Made by a program: the position numbers and the translations under genes. Positions 1 through 9,011 of a DNA stretch of 64,000 nt are shown here, piece after piece. Position 1 is the stretch's first letter. Each line of letters starts with the position of its first letter. Source of the DNA: Rummeliibacillus sp. POC4 (GTDB taxonomy: Bacteria; Bacillota; Bacilli; Bacillales_A; Planococcaceae); NCBI RefSeq assembly GCF_003576525.1, contig NZ_QWUA01000010.1, positions 24,961 through 88,960 of the forward strand, written 5' to 3'. The notes below the pieces were generated by a model. That model ran no database searches and was not told the origin of the DNA. It saw nothing but the letters and a program-made list of their open reading frames with translations.

Positions 1-80
1 ATCTGTGCTAAGACAATCAAATCTTCTTATATTTGATATTATTTAGTCAGTAATTTATCTATCTAAAATATTTAACATCT

Positions 81-362
81 TTAAATTCCTGTTACCATAA
101 CAAATAACAGAAAACCAAAAAGTAAAGCCAATGCATTTACTGTTATTCCGACAAACCCTATTAGTAATAGTCTTATACATCTAGACGAAATCGACATAAT
201 TAAAGAGGTTACAGCAAGTATAAAACCTATAGTTGATAAAATGTTGAAAGTAATCATTTTAAAGAAAATATCTGTATTCAGTGCATTTAATAAAATAAAA
301 CTTACTATCACAGACAATATAGATAAAATACCTAAAATTGTTGCCAGTTTACCTTTATTCAA
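81..362 (-). CDS. Small three-helix membrane protein
   Basis: Hydrophobic 93-residue protein with three predicted membrane helices separated by short loops and a positively charged N-terminus. I do not recognise the family. The open frame runs upstream to a GTG at 380, but the AAGGGA Shine-Dalgarno lies about 9 nt before a TTG at 362, so that start (MNKGKLAT...) is preferred. It stands alone, upstream in orientation of nothing visible in the window. A function cannot be assigned; small membrane proteins of this kind are common and poorly conserved in Bacillales. Confidence 0.6.
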   Translation of the reverse strand: MNKGKLATILGILSILSVIVSFILLNALNTDIFFKMITFNILSTIGFILAVTSLIMSISSRCIRLLLIGFVGITVNALALLFGFLLFVMVTGI

Positions 363-476
363 AATCACTATTCCCTTCACGCATATTGCATTTCAATATT
401 TATTTCGCATTTTATTGCTATTTTTTAATGTATTAAAATGATGTACTAAGCCCGGAAGAAAAGCAGGGCTTTTATG

Positions 477-980
477 TTAAGACACTTCTTTCTTTAAACG
501 TACTGAACGTACGACGAAGATAATAATTGTTCCAATAATCATTACACCAAAAATAAGTAAGTCCCAAGGCCCTACTATACTTCCTTTACCTTTTGCGACA
601 TAAATATCATTTATAGCAGAGAAAGAAAAATAGATTAACATTTCATTTTTGATGAAATTCATTAATAACATCGAATTTTTGAAAAGTACTTCCCTATTCT
701 TTTCAGTTAGACCGGAGTAATTATGAAGATGCGGTCTCGTCTCAACTATTTGTAGACTAAACCATAAGAAAATCCCTATCATTAACGGAACAAATACAAA
801 CCATCTATCGCTCCATTTATCAGGCTCCCCTGCAAGATTATAGTGACTCGGTACTTTGTCTGGTAACGTTGACCAATTGATCAAAATGAAGCTTAAAGCG
901 ATTATAAATGATAGAATAGCGACGATATTAAAATAGATTCCAATTTTTGGACTATTGATTTTCAACTTGTTCTTCTCCAC
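477..980 (-). CDS. DUF1648 domain membrane protein
   Basis: A 167-residue protein. After a first membrane helix it carries the DUF1648 signature (W-S-x-LP-x-x-VPSHYN-x-x-G-x-PD-x-W), followed by two to three more helices. DUF1648 is the N-terminal module of SdpI-type immunity/signalling proteins and of many uncharacterised membrane proteins; the SdpI C-terminal module is absent here, so immunity is only a possibility. It starts at a GTG eight bases after GGAGG. A weak inverted repeat (AAGCCC...GGGCTT, 448-471) lies just past the stop and may help terminate transcription. Confidence 0.75.
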   Translation of the reverse strand: MEKNKLKINSPKIGIYFNIVAILSFIIALSFILINWSTLPDKVPSHYNLAGEPDKWSDRWFVFVPLMIGIFLWFSLQIVETRPHLHNYSGLTEKNREVLFKNSMLLMNFIKNEMLIYFSFSAINDIYVAKGKGSIVGPWDLLIFGVMIIGTIIIFVVRSVRLKKEVS

Positions 981-1068
981 TTTATCAGCCTCCAGCTTTT
1001 AGAACGTATTTTAATCACTATTACACATTTTTCCGCAAAATCCTTTTTTGTATAAAAATAGATTAAAT

Positions 1069-1584
1069 CTAATTACTAACATTCTTGCCTAGCATCTTCA
1101 ACAATCCGCACCCACATAATAGCCATCCAAACATGGAGATAATTACAACAGGTGAGATAATTTTGATAAAGGATAAAGAAATCATGATCCATCCTACTAA
1201 TATATAGTGGTTTACTGCATGTAGATGATAGCTATCTTGTTCAACATGCCAAGCACGGAAATAGCCTTGAAGAAAGCCTAATAAGACTTGTAAAATTAGT
1301 GCTATGTAAGGTAAGAGATCCATTTCTATATTAAACTGCCCTACCACCAAATAAGCACATCCCATTCCAAAATAGACGAATGAGATGTGTGATTTTTGTT
1401 TGTTCTTTTTGGTTTGAAATGTTCGATAGCCCCATGCAGCTGAAAAAGAATGCGTCGCAAATAGCCATGCAAATAGCGTAAATGTAAGAGATACTCCTTT
1501 GAGCCAAATCACATAGTATGGAAAAACGACTACTTGGCCAACTGTAATGATTAATGGGATTAATCGATTCCATTTTCTTTTCAT
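1069..1584 (-). CDS. Membrane protein, unknown family
   Basis: A 171-residue polytopic protein with about five hydrophobic helices and a basic stretch (KKNKQKS) between helices two and three. The start ATG follows GAGGTAAAG at good spacing. It lies 11 bp downstream of the FAD-linked oxidoreductase and is almost certainly cotranscribed with it, so it might be a membrane partner or electron-transfer anchor for that enzyme. That is inference from position only; no recognisable catalytic or haem-ligand motif is present. Confidence 0.65.
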   Translation of the reverse strand: MKRKWNRLIPLIITVGQVVVFPYYVIWLKGVSLTFTLFAWLFATHSFSAAWGYRTFQTKKNKQKSHISFVYFGMGCAYLVVGQFNIEMDLLPYIALILQVLLGFLQGYFRAWHVEQDSYHLHAVNHYILVGWIMISLSFIKIISPVVIISMFGWLLCGCGLLKMLGKNVSN

Positions 1585-1595
1585 ACTTTACCTCG

Positions 1596-3050
1596 TTACT
1601 TCAAATAATTTTGATAAAAATTGTTTATGAACACTTCGTTTGGATCGAGCTTTTGCTTTTCATCTTTAAAATCTTTCCAATTTGTATAGGATTCTTTAAA
1701 TTGTTCCTTTGTTTGATATGGATAATACGGAAGATAATATGTGCCTCCATGCGTCAAAGTGATATCGGTCCATTTTTGTATCATTTTTTTAGCATTTTGA
1801 ACATCATCTTCTTGAAGACCATGCTGAATTAGAATCACTAAACCGAGCATATCCTCTTTTGCGTAGTTGAGAGAAGTCGTTTTATCTTTTGCCGCATAGC
1901 GAATGGTTATATTATGAATTTTAAAATCATCATCCGCATCATTCGCAGGAAGAAATTGTTTTAAATCTTTCATATACTCACCATATTCACCAACAGGTAC
2001 AAAAAATTCTTGTAATACTTCTACCTTTCCTGGCTTTGTAAATTCCATAAAAGTAGATTCAGAACGCATTACATTATTTCGGGTTATTTGAGAGTTTTCA
2101 ATCTGTTTCATATAAAGATTTTGTGTATTCCAAAACAGGTCCTCTAAAAAACCACCTTGTCTCCCCATATCAAGTGAATACTTGGTTAGATGTACAAAGC
2201 TTTCCTCTTTTAACTTCGTTTTTTGATCATATTTTCCCGTTTTATAATAATCAATTGCATACATTTCATCTAAAAATGAACTTGGTGCAACACTAACTCT
2301 CGCATAATGCATGGCGATTTCAGCATTACTTTGCACATCCTTAAAATACGATTCATATTCACTCGTTTTCATCTTGTTTGTATGAATGGTATACAGTTCG
2401 TTATCTGTTAAATCGAGTGTGACATCTAGTATTACGCCAAATAATCCGTAGCCACCTAGCACATATCCCATTAAAGCATCATTTTTTCTAATAGTCTTGA
2501 TGTCCCCTTTCGGCGTCAACAATGTAATTTCTTTCACCATATCTGCCATGGGGCCAAAACGAATATCTCTGCCGTGTGCATTCACCGAAAGAGAACCACC
2601 AATTGTAAAAATCGATTGCGATTGAGTTACTTTAAGTGCTAAGCCATATGGTTGAACCGCTTTTTGAACATCTTCCCAACTAGCCCCTGCTTCAACTCGA
2701 ACCGTTTTTTCTTGTTTATTTACCTCCATTACTTTGTTGAAGGTTCGCATATCAATGACAATGCCATCCTTATAATATGTATGTCCTCCTTGTGAATGTT
2801 GAAGACCTGCGATTGAAATATGTTTACCCTCTAGATTGGCTTGTTTCACTATATTTTGTAAATCCGTACGATTAGTTGCTTTAACAACACGGTCGACATG
2901 TTCTGGTAAAAGCCCTGTATAATCTGTCGTCATTCCACTTTGAGCAAGTCCATATTTTCGTTTTTCTATCGGAATATTGAAAGCTACTAAAATAACAATG
3001 ATCAATACAAGAAAACACAGAATCCATGGACTCTTAACAATTCGCTTCAT
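1596..3050 (-). CDS. Membrane-anchored FAD-binding oxidoreductase
   Basis: A 484-residue flavoprotein of the FAD_binding_4 (PCMH/VAO) fold. An N-terminal hydrophobic helix (about residues 6-24) should anchor it with the enzyme outside the cytoplasmic membrane. The FAD domain follows, with the loop ISIAGLQHSQGGHTYY and the motif GGSLSVNAHGRDIRFG; the C-terminal half is the substrate domain typical of D-arabinono-1,4-lactone oxidase/alditol oxidase relatives. The open frame reaches a TTG at 3062, but GGAGG sits five bases before the ATG at 3050, which is the likely start. First gene of a two-gene unit with the membrane protein downstream. Substrate not predictable. Confidence 0.8.
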   Translation of the reverse strand: MKRIVKSPWILCFLVLIIVILVAFNIPIEKRKYGLAQSGMTTDYTGLLPEHVDRVVKATNRTDLQNIVKQANLEGKHISIAGLQHSQGGHTYYKDGIVIDMRTFNKVMEVNKQEKTVRVEAGASWEDVQKAVQPYGLALKVTQSQSIFTIGGSLSVNAHGRDIRFGPMADMVKEITLLTPKGDIKTIRKNDALMGYVLGGYGLFGVILDVTLDLTDNELYTIHTNKMKTSEYESYFKDVQSNAEIAMHYARVSVAPSSFLDEMYAIDYYKTGKYDQKTKLKEESFVHLTKYSLDMGRQGGFLEDLFWNTQNLYMKQIENSQITRNNVMRSESTFMEFTKPGKVEVLQEFFVPVGEYGEYMKDLKQFLPANDADDDFKIHNITIRYAAKDKTTSLNYAKEDMLGLVILIQHGLQEDDVQNAKKMIQKWTDITLTHGGTYYLPYYPYQTKEQFKESYTNWKDFKDEKQKLDPNEVFINNFYQNYLK

Positions 3051-3178
3051 AGAATCCTCCAATAGGTGCTTTTTATAAAATATCTTTATGGAAATTTTAT
3101 CATATAAAAATTGTTAGATTTCCAATTATTTAGTAAATAGGACATTTGAATTAGATGACTTAGTTGATCAATAAATAA

Positions 3179-3702
3179 AAAGGGTCTGACACAAAAGATC
3201 CTTAGCTAATGAAAAATTAAAACAATTATATGAAATTCTATTTAGTATTTCACAATTGTTCGGATTTTCTTTTTTAATATTTTGTACAAAAGGACAAACA
3301 TTTAATAAATATATTTCTTGTATATTTCAGTTTTGTGTTCCGTTCCGGACGGCGCTTTCCGCGGGCTTGGCTTCAATCTCCTCGTCAAAAATCGTGTGCT
3401 CCTGCGGTTACTCGTCGCAGAAAATCCCTTTTGCATAGGCAAAAGGAATTTTTCCTGTCGGGGCTTTCAGCTTAAGCTATTCCCGCAGGACATTGAATTT
3501 GCTTCATCTAATTAACACCGCACGAAGAAAATGTGAATACATTTTCGAGGATCGCCATCCTACACTCCACACACACCATTCTATATGATGGTCATCAACA
3601 AAGAATCGTTTTTCTCAAAGAAAGACGCTTTATGAAATCGATTCTATAAATTCAATTATTCGGATTTGGGAAGTACTAATTTTGATCTGTCCCAGTCCAT
3701 TT
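3179..3702. other. Gene-free region, possible decayed insertion sequence
   Basis: The 660-bp gap between the oxidoreductase and the next remnant contains the GC-rich repeat in its middle. Its outer edges resemble an imperfect inverted pair: GGGTCTGACACAAAAGATC at 3181 and TTGATCTGTCCCAGTCC near 3682 on the other strand. Such ends resemble those of IS1182-like relics in Bacillaceae, but no transposase remains and the match is imperfect, so this is a weak suggestion. Confidence 0.25.
3340..3505. repeat. GC-rich intergenic repeat (Planococcaceae type)
   Basis: About 160 bp whose base composition is far above its AT-rich surroundings, beginning near TTCCGGACGGCGCTTTCCGC and ending near CCCGCAGGACATTGAATTTG. 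Phrases such as GGCGCTTTCCGCGGGC, TCCTCGTC and CTCCTGCGG are typical of a dispersed repeat I recall from Caryophanaceae/Planococcaceae genomes. Overlapping frames are open here only because the region is GC-rich; there is no ribosome binding site. Flanking sequence on both sides carries a near-direct repeat (CAATTGTTCGGATTT at about 3252 and CAATTATTCGGATTT at about 3654). Confidence 0.45.
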
Positions 3703-3716
3703 TAAGAATTCATATT

Positions 3717-3912
3717 TTATATTCTTCGTGCAAAATAAATCATTGTTAATGGAATAGTAGTAATCATGGTACAAGTAAGCACAATCAATACTTGTGAGCT
3801 AGTTAAGTTTAGCGGTCCCAAAGAACCTGTTAATAAAAATAGAGTAAAAGCCAAAATAATTGAAGGATTAAACTCTCTTTTTCTACATCAACATTACGCC
3901 CGTTTGCTAAGT
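3717..3912 (-). pseudogene. Frameshifted membrane-protein fragment
   Basis: On the minus strand the DNA reads as a short hydrophilic piece (LANGRNVDVEKE) that, after a one-base frame change near 3872, continues as a hydrophobic two-helix segment (FNPSIILAFTLFLLTG ... MIYFARRI) to a TAA at 3717. There is no start codon or ribosome binding site in the second frame. The simplest reading is the decayed C-terminus of a small membrane protein. It directly follows the stop of the next gene upstream. Family unknown. Confidence 0.3.
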
Positions 3913-3913
3913 T

Positions 3914-4414
3914 TTACTTGGCCCGCTCATACAAATCTATAATTTCTTTGTGTACTTTTCCATCCTTTTTTCCTTCCCAATAAATCACTGCATATAGTTT
4001 ATCTATGTCTTTAAACTCTATGGACTTTCCGTCTTTCATTATTGGTGGTGATCCTTCGACAGCTCCTGTATCAATATCATTTTTAAAATTCTCGGTTCCT
4101 GTAACTGCTTTGCTCTGCAGGGTTTCTTCCTTTTTGTTAATGACAGCATTCATTTCAAAGGCAAAATAATTAGTAGTGTAATCATTACCACTTGATTTAA
4201 ACCGAAGCTTACCATTTCCTGAATTAAGAATCCCTGAAGTCAAATCCAATTGGTAACCATTTAGCTCCCAATGCGGACTTTCTCCTGATAATCTTAAATG
4301 ATAAAAATCATTTCTAGTTTCGTCACGTGATCCTCCGAATCCTAAATAAAATACAATAACACATAAAACGCCGATTATAATAATCAACATTGGATAAAAA
4401 AACTTATGAACCAC
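3914..4414 (-). CDS. Membrane-anchored extracytoplasmic protein, unknown
   Basis: A 166-residue protein with one N-terminal membrane helix (about residues 6-25) and a soluble, mostly beta-looking domain rich in Asn, Lys and Gly. No Cys follows the helix, so it is not a lipoprotein. The open frame begins at a GTG at 4429, but GAGGGGTGAG lies before the GTG at 4414, which fits better. Stands alone between two decayed sequences. No family recognised. Confidence 0.6.
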   Translation of the reverse strand: MVHKFFYPMLIIIIGVLCVIVFYLGFGGSRDETRNDFYHLRLSGESPHWELNGYQLDLTSGILNSGNGKLRFKSSGNDYTTNYFAFEMNAVINKKEETLQSKAVTGTENFKNDIDTGAVEGSPPIMKDGKSIEFKDIDKLYAVIYWEGKKDGKVHKEIIDLYERAK

Positions 4415-4632
4415 AATCTCACCCCTCACTTAGGAAAATAAAGATTGGTAATCTCTTAGAGTATCGTAACTTTCAGAAAATTATCGTCAATCAAACATTC
4501 GCTCCCAACTGTTGAGAAGTGGAAGTAAAACTTTAATCCTAGCATTCTAATCTCTATCATCTTCACCAAAAAACTCTACTCAATGGATATTATTCACTCA
4601 GATTTTAAGAGTTATCCTATATAAATTTATTT

Positions 4633-4830
4633 CTAAAACAGTTCAAAACTATTTACTTCTTCCTGACAATTTACACAATAACCTTTACCATTTGTTATTG
4701 GAACAGGACAACCACATTCACAATATTATAATACATTTTCTGTAATATCTAATGAAATAAATCTATGACCGCAATATTTACATTTTGTAAGATAATCTGC
4801 ATTCTCTTTTTGGCATTTCGAACACTTTAT
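4633..4830 (-). pseudogene. Decayed double zinc-ribbon gene
   Basis: Minus-strand translation gives four zinc-knuckle pairs: CSKC, CKYC, CECGC and CVNC, the pattern of a double zinc-ribbon protein of about 60 residues ending ...NSFELF. The frame is broken by a TAA between the second and third knuckle (after ITENVL) and a TAA precedes the first knuckle where a start would be expected. All cysteine pairs are nevertheless intact, suggesting recent inactivation. No domain other than the ribbons can be seen. Confidence 0.45.
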
Positions 4831-5023
4831 TTACTTCACCCTTTCAAGATATCTTTGAATTTGAAAACTTATATCTTAATTTAATTATTGTTCAATATTA
4901 TGATTCTATATATTAAATAAAATCCCTTTCTTATTTCGATGTTAATCCCTCAATACCTGTGCTTTTATGCTAACGCTTACATTTTCCTTGGCATATTTAT
5001 AAGGATAGAAGGAGGTGTTTCCT

Positions 5024-5380
5024 ATGTCTTTAAATTGGATTAGAGTTTCATCTGTATATTTTGTACTCGGAATTGCTTTAGGGATCTATATGATTGCTAC
5101 ATCCAACTATGAGTGGGTCGCTTATCTTCATATACTCGTTTTTGGATGGTTGTCGAGTGCTGTGATTGGGCTTATTTATAACAATTTTAATTTCCCTGAT
5201 AATACAGATTTAGCTAAAGCTCAATTTTGGCTATTCAATATAGGTCTAGTCATTTTCTTAATGGGCGTGTTGCTGATTAGCCCTGCTCCTGCCTTAAATT
5301 GGGTTTACACTGGCGCAGTTGCAGTTGCTTTATCAGGTGTACTATTCATATTTACCATTTTCAATGATTTAAAGGCATAG
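5024..5380 (+). CDS. Four-helix membrane protein, cytochrome oxidase subunit I-like
   Basis: A 118-residue protein with four membrane helices. The first two contain the MSLNWIRVSSVYFVLGIALG and HILVFGWLSSAVIGL segments typical of small Bacillus proteins that databases label cytochrome-c-oxidase or NnrS-like; they resemble the first helices of haem-copper oxidase subunit I. Only one His is in a helix, so haem binding is uncertain. AGAAGGAGG lies nine bases before the ATG at 5024; the GTG at 5015 is inside the Shine-Dalgarno and is rejected. Followed by a strong terminator. Confidence 0.6.
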   Translation: MSLNWIRVSSVYFVLGIALGIYMIATSNYEWVAYLHILVFGWLSSAVIGLIYNNFNFPDNTDLAKAQFWLFNIGLVIFLMGVLLISPAPALNWVYTGAVAVALSGVLFIFTIFNDLKA

Positions 5381-5397
5381 CACTACCTTATTAAAAA

Positions 5398-5430
5398 AGC
5401 AGATTCCATTTCTTTTGGAATCTGCTCTTT
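5398..5430. terminator. Rho-independent terminator, probably bidirectional
   Basis: Perfect 10-bp stem AGCAGATTCC/GGAATCTGCT, flanked by an A-run on one side and CTTTATTTT on the other. It lies between convergent genes and can serve both the four-helix protein and adenine deaminase. Confidence 0.8.
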
Positions 5431-5448
5431 ATTTTATATGTTGGTTGT

Positions 5449-7197
5449 TTATGCTTCGATTGAGATATGTTGAAAACTGGTTACATCAAATAATCCCGTA
5501 TCTGTCAGCTTTAATGATGGTATGACTGGTAATGCGATAAATGATAATGTTAAAAATAGATGGAAATTCAAATCAGGGTTCAGTTGTAATAACGCTTCAT
5601 GTAAATGATGTAGGTGTTTAGCTGCTACATTTGCCTTTTCGTTTGTCATAAGTCCTGCAATTGGCAGCGGTAAAGCACTTAGTACTTTTCCATCTGCTAC
5701 AACGATGTAGCCCCCTTGCATTTTTTGTAGTTCGTTTAATGCTAATAACATATCTGCATCATTTGTTCCGCATACAAGTGCATTGTGGGAATCGTGCGAA
5801 ACGGTTGTAGCAACTGCGCCTTTTTCCAATCCAAAACCATGAACTATGCCAAGCCCAATATTTCCTAGATTATGATGACGCTCAATCACTGCAAGTTTTA
5901 AATAATCATCTTCTACTGAAGGAACAAATTCCCCATTTTCTACTTTCACTTCAGCGACTTTTTTATGGGTGATGATTTGGTTTGGTTCAATTTCAATTAT
6001 ATTTGCGAGTTTACTATGTTTAAAAGATATGGCCAAATCTTGCGCTGTTAGCTTTGGAATATGAACGGATTGTAAAATAGATGGTGGCACATCTTTTGTT
6101 TTATTTTGACTAGCTAGAAGTTTCCCATTCTCAGCTACTTTCTTGCCGTATTTCCAAACTGATTTTGGCTTACAAGTTGTTAAATCGTCAAGCACGATAA
6201 AATCCGCTACATACCCTTCTGCTAGTGCACCTTTTTGATACAATCGATAGCATTCCGCTGCATTCAACGTTGCTAGCTGAACTGCTTGAAGTGGCTTCAT
6301 CCCTTCTTCTATTGCTAGCGCTATCGAATGATTAATACTACCCTCTTCGATCAATTCATCTAGATGCTTATCATCTGTGCAAAATAAGAATCTTCTTGCA
6401 TTGGCAGAATTGACAGCAGGTAATACATCGCGTAAGTTCTTTGCTGCAGAGCCTTCACGTATTAATACATTCATCCCCTGTTGTATTCTAATTGATGCTT
6501 CTTCTGCGTTCACACATTCATGATCCGTTTGAATTCCTGCAACTCGGTATCCGCGAATTTGACCTGCATTTAGTCCTGATCCATGCCCATCGACAATATT
6601 TCTTGTAGCTTCTGTTTGCGCAATTTTTTGAAGCATGTCTTCTTGACCTTGTAATACAGCAGGAAAATCCATCACTTCAGCTAACCCTAACACATTTGGA
6701 TGCGCTAAAAACGGTTGTAAATCTTGTGCATTTAATGTTGACCCTGCATGTTCAAAAGAAGTAGCCGGTACGCTTGATGGTAGCATTACGTTGATATCCA
6801 TCTCTGCATTTTCGGCATCATCTAACATATATTGAATCCCTTCAGCACCTGCAACATTCGCTATTTCATGTGGATCTGTTATTACAGTCGTAATCCCATG
6901 AGGCAATAAAATTTTGCTAAATTCAGACGGTGGTAACATTGAGGATTCGATATGAATATGACCATCAATCAGACCTGGAATCACGTAATGCTCATTTGCA
7001 TCTTCTTCGTCATATGATTCGAACATTCCATCTTCATCAATGGCAACAATCATTCCATCCGTCACCACTATATCCGCTTTTCGCCATTGAAGATTAAAGA
7101 CATCTGCAACTTTTGCATTTCGTAAGATGAAATCCGCTTTTTTGCTATTTTGGGAACTTAATATTCTTTCTTTTTTTCTCATTAACTCATCATTCAT
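5449..7197 (-). CDS. ade: Adenine deaminase
   Basis: A 582-residue amidohydrolase that converts adenine to hypoxanthine and ammonia for purine salvage in the cytoplasm. Metal-binding and catalytic motifs are visible in order: GLIDGHIHIESSML (about residue 72), DPHEIANVAG, VDGHGSGLNAGQIRGYR, QTDHECVNAEEA and FCTDDKHLDEL. Near the C-terminus the VSHDSHNALVCG motif is also present. Length matches the family (about 580). The open frame extends 28 codons upstream, but AGGGGG precedes the ATG at 7197 with normal spacing. Monocistronic; no purine riboswitch is visible in the short leader. Confidence 0.95.
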   Translation of the reverse strand: MNDELMRKKERILSSQNSKKADFILRNAKVADVFNLQWRKADIVVTDGMIVAIDEDGMFESYDEEDANEHYVIPGLIDGHIHIESSMLPPSEFSKILLPHGITTVITDPHEIANVAGAEGIQYMLDDAENAEMDINVMLPSSVPATSFEHAGSTLNAQDLQPFLAHPNVLGLAEVMDFPAVLQGQEDMLQKIAQTEATRNIVDGHGSGLNAGQIRGYRVAGIQTDHECVNAEEASIRIQQGMNVLIREGSAAKNLRDVLPAVNSANARRFLFCTDDKHLDELIEEGSINHSIALAIEEGMKPLQAVQLATLNAAECYRLYQKGALAEGYVADFIVLDDLTTCKPKSVWKYGKKVAENGKLLASQNKTKDVPPSILQSVHIPKLTAQDLAISFKHSKLANIIEIEPNQIITHKKVAEVKVENGEFVPSVEDDYLKLAVIERHHNLGNIGLGIVHGFGLEKGAVATTVSHDSHNALVCGTNDADMLLALNELQKMQGGYIVVADGKVLSALPLPIAGLMTNEKANVAAKHLHHLHEALLQLNPDLNFHLFLTLSFIALPVIPSLKLTDTGLFDVTSFQHISIEA

Positions 7198-7358
7198 ACA
7201 ATTACCCCCTATACCTAAATATTGCTTTCTACATTTATACCACAAATTTCCTAGTATGAACAAAAAGTAATACATAGGCATAGAGAGTTAACTTAACATA
7301 CCCATGGAAGAATTTTTAAAGAAGAATCGCCTTTTTAGCATATTATTCACATAAAATG

Positions 7359-8363
7359 TCACCTAAAAAGGCCATACCATATAGCTCCGATTAAAATTAC
7401 AGTCGCTTGGATCATTAAATTGATAATGAGGTAATGTCGTTTAGCCTCTGGCCGATGTTTTAACTCCATATAAAGTTGGATTCCCCAATAGATAAAGCTC
7501 AAAACTACTACCATGGCAATAGGAATCACTCCGAAGTAATACAAAGAGCCTGCTATGATCAGGATAAAACCAAAACGAATAGACCAATCGATATACTTAT
7601 GTTTCTTATCTATATAGATAGGTGTCCGTTTAATAATGGGAAATTTATCTTTGATAATGGCTCCGATCAAAAAAGATAAAACGTAAATTCCAGCATAAAA
7701 ATAAATGATACTAGCGCAAGAATCCAAATAATTCGATGTATATTTTAGTTTTTGTAGTTTCTCTGCAGGTTCTCCTTCAATTTTATACCATTGGTTATGA
7801 TTCATATCTTTTACATAAAGAAGTTTGTCGGTATTATCTAAAAAAGCAAATTTAAGAAATAATATTTCCTCACTACCGCTATTCCAGTTATTATATTCAA
7901 CACGTACATCTCTAATCGAAATTTCATGAATTTTTAAATCTATATTATTGATTGGTTTTGCTGTTTTAAGGAAATATTCTGTATTATAAATTCTACTAAA
8001 TGGTTCAACTCCCTTTTCAAAACCAAAATAACGGAATGGATTTCCAGTTGGTGTGTACTTTAATGAATGGGAGGTTGAAATATCCATTGATCCGAAATGA
8101 ATAGCATCACTTTTTAAAAGTTCCATCATACTTTCTGCTCTTACTGAATTTTGCGTAGATGGTTCTGATCGTAAGGTTAGAAAATACATACTGCACACAA
8201 AAACTAGCATGACAAGTGCAAATGCAGGTTTCCATTTGTTAAATTGTTTATGTGTAGGATGTTGAATTCTCTTTGATAATTTTTGGAAACTTTGTTGTTT
8301 TTGTTTCGGATCTCGCTCAATTGTGGAGAGCTCATTTAATAATTGATCTAAATCCTTCGCCAT
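7359..8363 (-). CDS. Membrane regulator partner of ECF sigma factor (probable anti-sigma)
   Basis: A 334-residue protein with a short cytoplasmic N-terminal segment (about 44 residues, charged), one membrane helix near residues 46-62, an extracytoplasmic domain of roughly 150 residues, and three to four C-terminal helices. It overlaps the 3' end of the ECF sigma gene by 32 bp and has its own GGAGGGG site. The arrangement is that of a sigma/anti-sigma operon, with the N-terminus as the likely sigma-binding part. I do not recognise the sensor domain and no zinc-binding HxxxCxxC motif is present. Confidence 0.65.
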   Translation of the reverse strand: MAKDLDQLLNELSTIERDPKQKQQSFQKLSKRIQHPTHKQFNKWKPAFALVMLVFVCSMYFLTLRSEPSTQNSVRAESMMELLKSDAIHFGSMDISTSHSLKYTPTGNPFRYFGFEKGVEPFSRIYNTEYFLKTAKPINNIDLKIHEISIRDVRVEYNNWNSGSEEILFLKFAFLDNTDKLLYVKDMNHNQWYKIEGEPAEKLQKLKYTSNYLDSCASIIYFYAGIYVLSFLIGAIIKDKFPIIKRTPIYIDKKHKYIDWSIRFGFILIIAGSLYYFGVIPIAMVVVLSFIYWGIQLYMELKHRPEAKRHYLIINLMIQATVILIGAIWYGLFR

Positions 8364-8868
8364 GTAATTCCCCTCCCTCTTCCAATTCTTTTTTTAATGC
8401 TTGCATTGCACGAGCTGTTGCGTTTTTTACTTTTACTTCTGTCCATCCCAATAGATTCCCTGTTTCTTTAATCGAAAGGCCCTCTATTTTTCTAAGGATG
8501 ATAACTTCCTTGTATTCTAATTTAAGTTTTGAGAGGGCACGATAAACTGCAACGATTGCTTCCCCTTTCTCGACGATTTCACTTGGGAGCAAATTTGTGT
8601 CTTGTTGTTCATGTTGTGAGAGAAACGGAATGAATTGAATAATTCTTTTTCTTCGGTAATGATCATAAACTAAATTTCTTGCAATTTTTCGTAGCCACGT
8701 TTGAATAGATGCCTGCTCTTTAAACGTCTCGAATTGCTTATACGCTCGATAAAACGTTTCTTGTGTAAAGTCCTCAGCTGTTTCTTTATTACCAACAAGC
8801 ATAAATATGTATTTAAAAATGGCATCACTATATTGTTCGTAAAAATGTTCAAAGTGTTTTTGCTGCAT
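8332..8868 (-). CDS. RNA polymerase sigma factor, ECF (sigma-70 family)
   Basis: A 178-residue ECF sigma factor. Region 2 carries the typical EDFTQETFYRAYKQF and TWLRKIARNLVYDHYRRK motifs; region 4 carries LSIKETGNLLGWTEVKVKNATARAMQALKK with its helix-turn-helix. An AAAGGGGG site precedes the ATG at 8868; the frame is open to 8919 but that stretch lacks a ribosome binding site. It is translationally overlapped with the downstream membrane protein, its presumed regulator. The regulon is unknown; sigma factors of this type commonly answer envelope stress and often autoregulate. Confidence 0.9.
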   Translation of the reverse strand: MQQKHFEHFYEQYSDAIFKYIFMLVGNKETAEDFTQETFYRAYKQFETFKEQASIQTWLRKIARNLVYDHYRRKRIIQFIPFLSQHEQQDTNLLPSEIVEKGEAIVAVYRALSKLKLEYKEVIILRKIEGLSIKETGNLLGWTEVKVKNATARAMQALKKELEEGGELHGEGFRSIIK

Positions 8869-9011
8869 CTGAATCCCCCTTTCACAGCTATAGACGAGTG
8901 ACCTTTGAAAAGGAATCACTTAGTTGTAAAAAAATCTTTATTTAATTACTATGATATACTACATTTATAAAATTCTGATAGTTTATCATAAAAGTGAAGG
9001 AAGGTTTTCAA

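Noticed and set aside
3256..3515. Two overlapping plus-strand open frames in the GC-rich repeat
   Set aside because: No ribosome binding site and no protein-like composition; openness is explained by the high GC content of the repeat.
7198..7300. Search for a purine riboswitch upstream of adenine deaminase
   Set aside because: The leader is short and contains neither the conserved core nor a terminator/antiterminator arrangement.
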